NCBI GenBank assembly: GCA_964469505.1
Contig: CAYXZO010000022.1
Location: 1-36,399, forward strand
Length of the DNA stretch: 36,399 nt
Direction: 5' to 3'
Source: CAYXZO01 sp964469505
Lineage (GTDB): Bacteria > Fidelibacterota > UBA8477 > JABMPR01
Shown piece by piece: positions 33,332-36,399 of the stretch; position 1 is the stretch's first letter; every line of letters starts with the position of its first letter. The notes beneath the pieces were generated by a model, which was not told the DNA's origin, did not search any database, and saw nothing but the letters and a program-made list of their open reading frames with translations. Both the position numbers and the translations under genes were made by a program.

Positions 33332-34745
33332 GGTTTTGCTCCGGCCGTTTTGAGGTTGGGATGGGCTCAATCACGATCTCCTCTCCTCTACGATAGATAC
33401 GAACCGATTTAAATTGCTTATCGGTATAATATCTATATCGCCCTATTGAAATGACCACACCTTTTTGCAGGGTATCCCAGATCAATATTTCATGGGATTG
33501 TTTCATTCCATATGCAGGGGCAATCAATTGTTCCAGGCGCTCCCGCATAACTGCAATTTCCGCCTTTAAAGTCTCCCGATCTTTGCGCAAAGTATTAAGT
33601 TCCCTGATTTTTTCCTGGGAGAGTTCATCTAGCCGCTCTCGTAGCAAACTGAGGAACTGCAGGCGTTTTTCTATAATCGCAAGGGAGGTCTCCTTCTGTT
33701 CTATCTTCTCCATCAGCTCCCATCGTTCCCGATCAAACGTCTGTTGTTCATCACCACTTACACCGATTTCAGTGGGAGTCCCTTGAGGAGAACCAACATA
33801 AATGGCTCCAATCCCCTTGTCTCCGTGGACCCTTCCTCCCCGAATCAAACCTTCTCCTTTATTAAGTAAAACCTTGCCACCTGCCGAAAGCATACTATTA
33901 ATTACGTACCGCTTAACTAATACGTCGCGTCTTACCGCAACCGTTGCATCTTGAATAAACCCACATATCAAACTACCTCCAGCTAGCACTTTCGCCCTAC
34001 CCTTGCCTACAATCCCCAACTGCACGACAATGTCACTATTCTGAGAATAAACTTCGGCAGCTTCTACGTTGCCGTTTACGAAAATTGGACCGGTGGCCTC
34101 AACTCGGAAACCGGATCGAACATCTCCCTCAATAATTACAGTACCGTCGAATTTAATATTACCCGTGCGAAAATCTACGTCCCCTTTTACATGAAATACC
34201 GTGTCTACATGAAGTGAATCACCATCCATGAAAGCCATGCCATCCTGGGCGGCATAAAGGGTAAGGCCGTCGGGGGAGGTATAGGTATTTTTCCCTTGCG
34301 GTAATTTCACTTCCGGAATGGGTTCCGAGGCGATGACCTTTCCGGTAACGGTTAACCCTGGTTCTCCCTTACGACCAGGCACTAAAGAAACCAGAGCTTG
34401 ATCTTTATTTACTTTTGTGCATTGAATCAGCTTCTTGAAATCTGCCCGTCCGGTCTCTGAGATGAAAGGACGCTTCCCGGGCGAAATGTCTATGTACCAG
34501 ATGATTCGAGGGGGTTTCCCTGAAACAGGCGGTTTACCCCTGGCGATCGTTACATTCTCACAACTCTCACGCTTATCAGCGACCTCAGCGAGGGTTTCTT
34601 CTAATATTCCGTGAGTTACGCCCTTCTTTCTAACAAAACGTCGCAAATCCTCCTTTGTGGGAAAGTCTTCAGGTGAAGCTTTCACACTGAGAAAAGCCTG
34701 CAGTTCATCCGGTGATAAACGTACTTTTATTTCCCGAGGCCCCAT
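33321..34745 (-). CDS. FapA/DUF342 family protein
   Basis: The 474-aa product has the N-terminal FapA-type segment (KRPFISETGRADFKKLIQ.. ALVSLVPGRKGEPGLTVTGKVI) and the central right-handed beta-helix domain (GDVDFRTGNIKFDGTVIIEGDV through VEAAEVYSQNSDIVV, GGSLICGFIQDATVAVRRDVLVKRYV), then a coiled coil (about 345-400). Proteins of this family occur with flagellar/motility control genes; the exact role is not established. No clear ribosome site precedes the ATG. It follows the small gap-truncated ORF by 18 nt. Confidence 0.9.
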   Translation of the reverse strand: MGPREIKVRLSPDELQAFLSVKASPEDFPTKEDLRRFVRKKGVTHGILEETLAEVADKRESCENVTIARGKPPVSGKPPRIIWYIDISPGKRPFISETGRADFKKLIQCTKVNKDQALVSLVPGRKGEPGLTVTGKVIASEPIPEVKLPQGKNTYTSPDGLTLYAAQDGMAFMDGDSLHVDTVFHVKGDVDFRTGNIKFDGTVIIEGDVRSGFRVEATGPIFVNGNVEAAEVYSQNSDIVVQLGIVGKGRAKVLAGGSLICGFIQDATVAVRRDVLVKRYVINSMLSAGGKVLLNKGEGLIRGGRVHGDKGIGAIYVGSPQGTPTEIGVSGDEQQTFDRERWELMEKIEQKETSLAIIEKRLQFLSLLRERLDELSQEKIRELNTLRKDRETLKAEIAVMRERLEQLIAPAYGMKQSHEILIWDTLQKGVVISIGRYRYYTDKQFKSVRIYRRGEEIVIEPIPTSKRPEQNHGG

Positions 34746-34763
34746 ATAAGCAAAAGCGCTTAC

Positions 34764-34882
34764 TTAAGAATCTTCAAACTCGAAACGTAATTCTGAACGC
34801 CGACCGCATGTACAAACATGGATTACGCCCACAATTTGGTCCCCTTCGATTATGGGCTGAAAATACCCTTCTCCCTGCTTGA
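34764..34882 (-). CDS. C-terminal part of a small unknown protein (5' end lost in gap)
   Basis: The last 38 residues of an ORF that enters the 100-N gap: QGEGYFQPIIEGDQIVGVIH, then VCTCGRRSELRFEFEDS. The CxCG near the end and the final acidic beta-strand pattern look like a real protein end, whereas the frame continuing the HDOD gene through the same DNA gives an unlikely product. Family not known to me. Its stop lies 18 nt before the FapA-like gene. Confidence 0.55.
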
Positions 34883-34982
34883 NNNNNNNNNNNNNNNNNN
34901 NNNNNNNNNNNNNNNNNNNNNNNNNNNNNNNNNNNNNNNNNNNNNNNNNNNNNNNNNNNNNNNNNNNNNNNNNNNNNNNNNN
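34883..34982. other. 100-N assembly gap
   Basis: Default-length gap of unknown real size. Unlike the gap in fliF, its flanks are not duplicates. It hides the end of the HDOD gene and the start of the next small ORF. Confidence 0.95.
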
Positions 34983-35805
34983 GCTGCAGATAGCGCCAAG
35001 CAGGATCAATCTCGGAGATCCCCGTGAGAGGTGTTCCTTGTAAATAAAATCCCAGCTTATGGCTTATTCCATCGGCTACCTGTAATAAGGCTGCGGTTAA
35101 TCTCAAGGCCTTTGAAGGAACTTTTAGGGGAGTATGGTGGTGAGCCACTGCGGTCATAATAGTTTGGGGAAAATTCCATCGCTTTACAACCCATTCACCA
35201 GCTGTTTCATGGGTAAAACCAAAAATGGCTTTCTCGGCTTCAGTCAGGGGCTGACGATCCATGCGTGCCAATTCAATAGCGGCTCGAAATCTAGTGGAAT
35301 CCAATAGGAAAAGGGCAATCTTGCCAATATCATGCAGCAACCCCATCGCATAAGGGCTACCAGCAATCCATAGCCCCAATTCGTTGTTGAGGAGTTCAAC
35401 AATGTGTCCCACTGCTATGGAATGTATCCATAGAGTATCCCACCTTATTGAATCTTCTCCAACAGCGGTTTTTTTGAATTCATCAATAATAGAAAAACTC
35501 AGCGCCATATTGTACAGCTCTTTTAAGCCCAGGACTACAATTGCTCTTCGCAAAGAATCCACGGGCTCTTCTAAAGCGTAATACGCCGAGTTTGCCATTC
35601 GAATAATTCTTGCCGCCAGTGCCGGGTCCCGATCGACTACTGGAACTAGTTGCCTAACCGACATCTGATCCGTTCTAATCATTTCCTGCAATTCCACTGC
35701 AATCTGCGGTAGGGTCGGCAAGCTTTTTAGTGTCAAGAGTTGATCTCGATAAACATGCTTAGCTTGTTTCTCAGCCAACAGCTTTTCGATTACTATCCGA
35801 TCCAT
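34983..35805 (-). CDS. HDOD-domain protein (C-terminus lost in gap)
   Basis: 274 codons are visible before the gap. HDOD features: SLPTLPQIAVELQEMIRTDQ (29-48), VVDRDPALAARIIRMANSAYY (57-77), IVVLGLKELYNMALSFSIID, and an HD-like core YAMGLLHDIGKIALFLLD with FTHETAGEWVVKRWNFP and VAHHHTP. HDOD proteins usually act in signalling with c-di-GMP and two-component circuits, here most likely in flagellar control (inferred). GGAGAG precedes the ATG. It heads the block transcribed to the left; the candidate promoter lies in the 35.8-36.2 kb gap. Confidence 0.9.
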
Positions 35806-35995
35806 TTAGCTCTCTCCCCTAGTTGCCAGTTTACCCCATAATTAGGGCCCGGGATTCAAAGCAATATAAAACCTGTGAAATCTATTGGGACAAACTTTTG
35901 ATCACCTCCATCAGAGCAATTATCCCATTTCTTCAGGGCTTAAACCTTTACGCGAGAACTGGCACGATTCATCATTACTCCAACAAGAATGGCCA

Positions 35996-36004
35996 ATTAT
36001 ACCA
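35996..36004 (-). promoter_or_regulatory. Extended -10 promoter candidate for the HDOD gene
   Basis: Minus-strand TGGTATAAT is a full extended -10 (TGnTATAAT). No good -35 lies 17 nt upstream. The start would be near 35990, giving a leader of about 185 nt to the HDOD gene. Confidence 0.35.
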
Positions 36005-36034
36005 CAAGCAAAACGCAGATGCATTCCGACGGAC

Positions 36035-36068
36035 GGCATATTTTTCCTATTTCTGGCAAATTTTTCCT
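36035..36068. repeat. Two-copy 14-bp direct repeat with 20-bp period
   Basis: GGCATATTTTTCCT (36035-36048) and GGCAAATTTTTCCT (36055-36068) differ at one base and are 6 bp apart, i.e. about two helical turns from centre to centre. On the minus strand the core reads GGAAAAATWTGCC, related to the GGAAA-N3-TTTCC dyads near flgB and fliL. Probably a tandem operator. Confidence 0.5.
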
Positions 36069-36175
36069 GCTCAATAGCCATATTAACCATTAGCGAAAAG
36101 CTCCGAACAATGCGGCCATTTAGTGGAGCCCAAGTTCTTAGAGGCCTTTAATAGCTGCCTTGATTTCTACCAACC

Positions 36176-36204
36176 TTGTAGATATCCACGATATTTGCTA
36201 AAAT
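36176..36204 (+). promoter_or_regulatory. Sigma-70-like promoter candidate for the divergent gene
   Basis: TTGTAG (36176-36181), 17-nt spacer, TAAAAT (36199-36204). The -10 has 5 of 6 consensus bases, the -35 only 3. The start would be near 36211, about 50 nt before the ATG at 36261. Confidence 0.35.
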
Positions 36205-36260
36205 ACGTTCACGGGGAGCGGGCTCAATAGCATCAATGAACGGAAACTAGCAGAGTCTAG

Positions 36261-36399
36261 ATGTACCAAAGAAAAATAGTCAACAGCGGCATAGCGGGAA
36301 TTTTTATCCTAGAACTGTTATTCGCCGTATTAGAGGAATTTGTACCCTCATTCGGTCCCCTGCCATTAATATTAATCAAGTCCTTTTTCCTGACGCTGT
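36261..36399 (+). CDS. Partial divergent membrane protein, possibly a sensor kinase
   Basis: The only plus-strand gene. ATG 36261 is preceded in frame by a TAG, and the frame stays open for 46 codons to the window edge. The product starts with a short polar, basic N-terminus (MYQRKIVNSG), then a hydrophobic helix (IAGIFILELLFAVLEEF), a short loop VPSFGPLP and a second hydrophobic stretch (LILIKSFFLTL). Two such helices with a glutamate near the first are common at the start of membrane sensor histidine kinases, but this is a weak clue. No clear ribosome site. Confidence 0.45.
   Translation, partial: MYQRKIVNSGIAGIFILELLFAVLEEFVPSFGPLPLILIKSFFLTL

Larger units (their letters stand above)
35806..36260. 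other. 455-nt divergent intergenic region
   Basis: No convincing gene on either strand. It contains an extended -10 on the minus strand, a -35/-10 pair on the plus strand, and a two-copy 14-bp direct repeat. Short open stretches on the plus strand (35823-36151) have no protein-like composition and no ribosome site. Confidence 0.6.

Noticed and set aside
34774..34982. HDOD gene frame continuing through the Ns to 34774
   Set aside because: The translated end is not protein-like and the gap length is arbitrary; the other frame is more plausible after the gap.
35960..35976. TGGCACG box on the plus strand before the divergent gene
   Set aside because: A perfect -24 box but the -12 position reads ATCAT, not TTGC, so it is not a sigma-54 promoter.
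1..36399. CRISPR arrays, tRNA or rRNA genes, insertion sequences, phage genes
   Set aside because: None seen on either strand; the window is a compact flagellar cluster.

Overview
The window is almost wholly one flagellar gene super-cluster read from the minus strand, so gene order runs from high to low coordinates. Apart from one partial divergent gene at the right edge, all 38 or so genes point the same way, and most are separated by less than 20 nt or overlap. The presence of flgA and flgH (P- and L-ring genes) marks a diderm with an outer membrane. An FlrC/NtrC-type sigma-54 activator, FlhF/FlhG, FliA and a HDOD/FapA/response-regulator block resemble polar-flagellated lineages, but FlgH carries no lipobox and the FliN is FliY-like. 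Base composition is balanced (near 47-48% GC by eye). Two 100-N gaps show this is a draft or metagenome assembly. I cannot name the phylum; an uncultured diderm, perhaps of the FCB group, is only a guess.

Layout in transcription order. (1) 36.4-30.5 kb, control module: partial divergent membrane protein (+), HDOD protein, a small ORF cut by a gap, FapA/DUF342 protein, a response regulator with GAF-like and degenerate GGDEF-like domains, and an FlrC-type sigma-54 activator. (2) 30.2-18.3 kb, basal body and hook: flgB, flgC, an unknown 97-aa gene, fliE, fliF, fliG, fliH, fliI, fliJ, motE-like, fliK, flgD, a TIGR02530-type gene, flgE, then motA and motB. (3) 16.3-5.2 kb, switch and export: fliL, fliM, fliN, fliO, fliP, fliQ, fliR, flhB, flhA, flhF, flhG, a small membrane protein, fliA. 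(4) 5.2-3.0 kb: a small protein with a FlgM-like motif and two incomplete sensor-kinase-like proteins. (5) 2.8-0 kb, distal rod and rings: flgF, flgG, flgA, flgH (cut by the window edge).

The most interesting signal is regulatory. Three of the few real intergenic gaps (before flgB, fliL and flgF) each carry a TGGCAC-N5-TTG sigma-54-type promoter at the proper place, and each has, further upstream, a GGAAA-N3-TTTCC-like dyad (two of them perfect 7-3-7 palindromes). This looks like an enhancer/sigma-54 architecture served by the FlrC-type activator encoded just upstream of flgB. The cluster lacks any intact histidine kinase; instead it has a GAF-HisKA protein without ATPase domain next to a PAS protein with a decayed DHp/ATPase-like region. 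The gap inside fliF is an assembly artefact: the same 55 bp flank both sides of the Ns, and collapsing them restores an intact 529-codon fliF.
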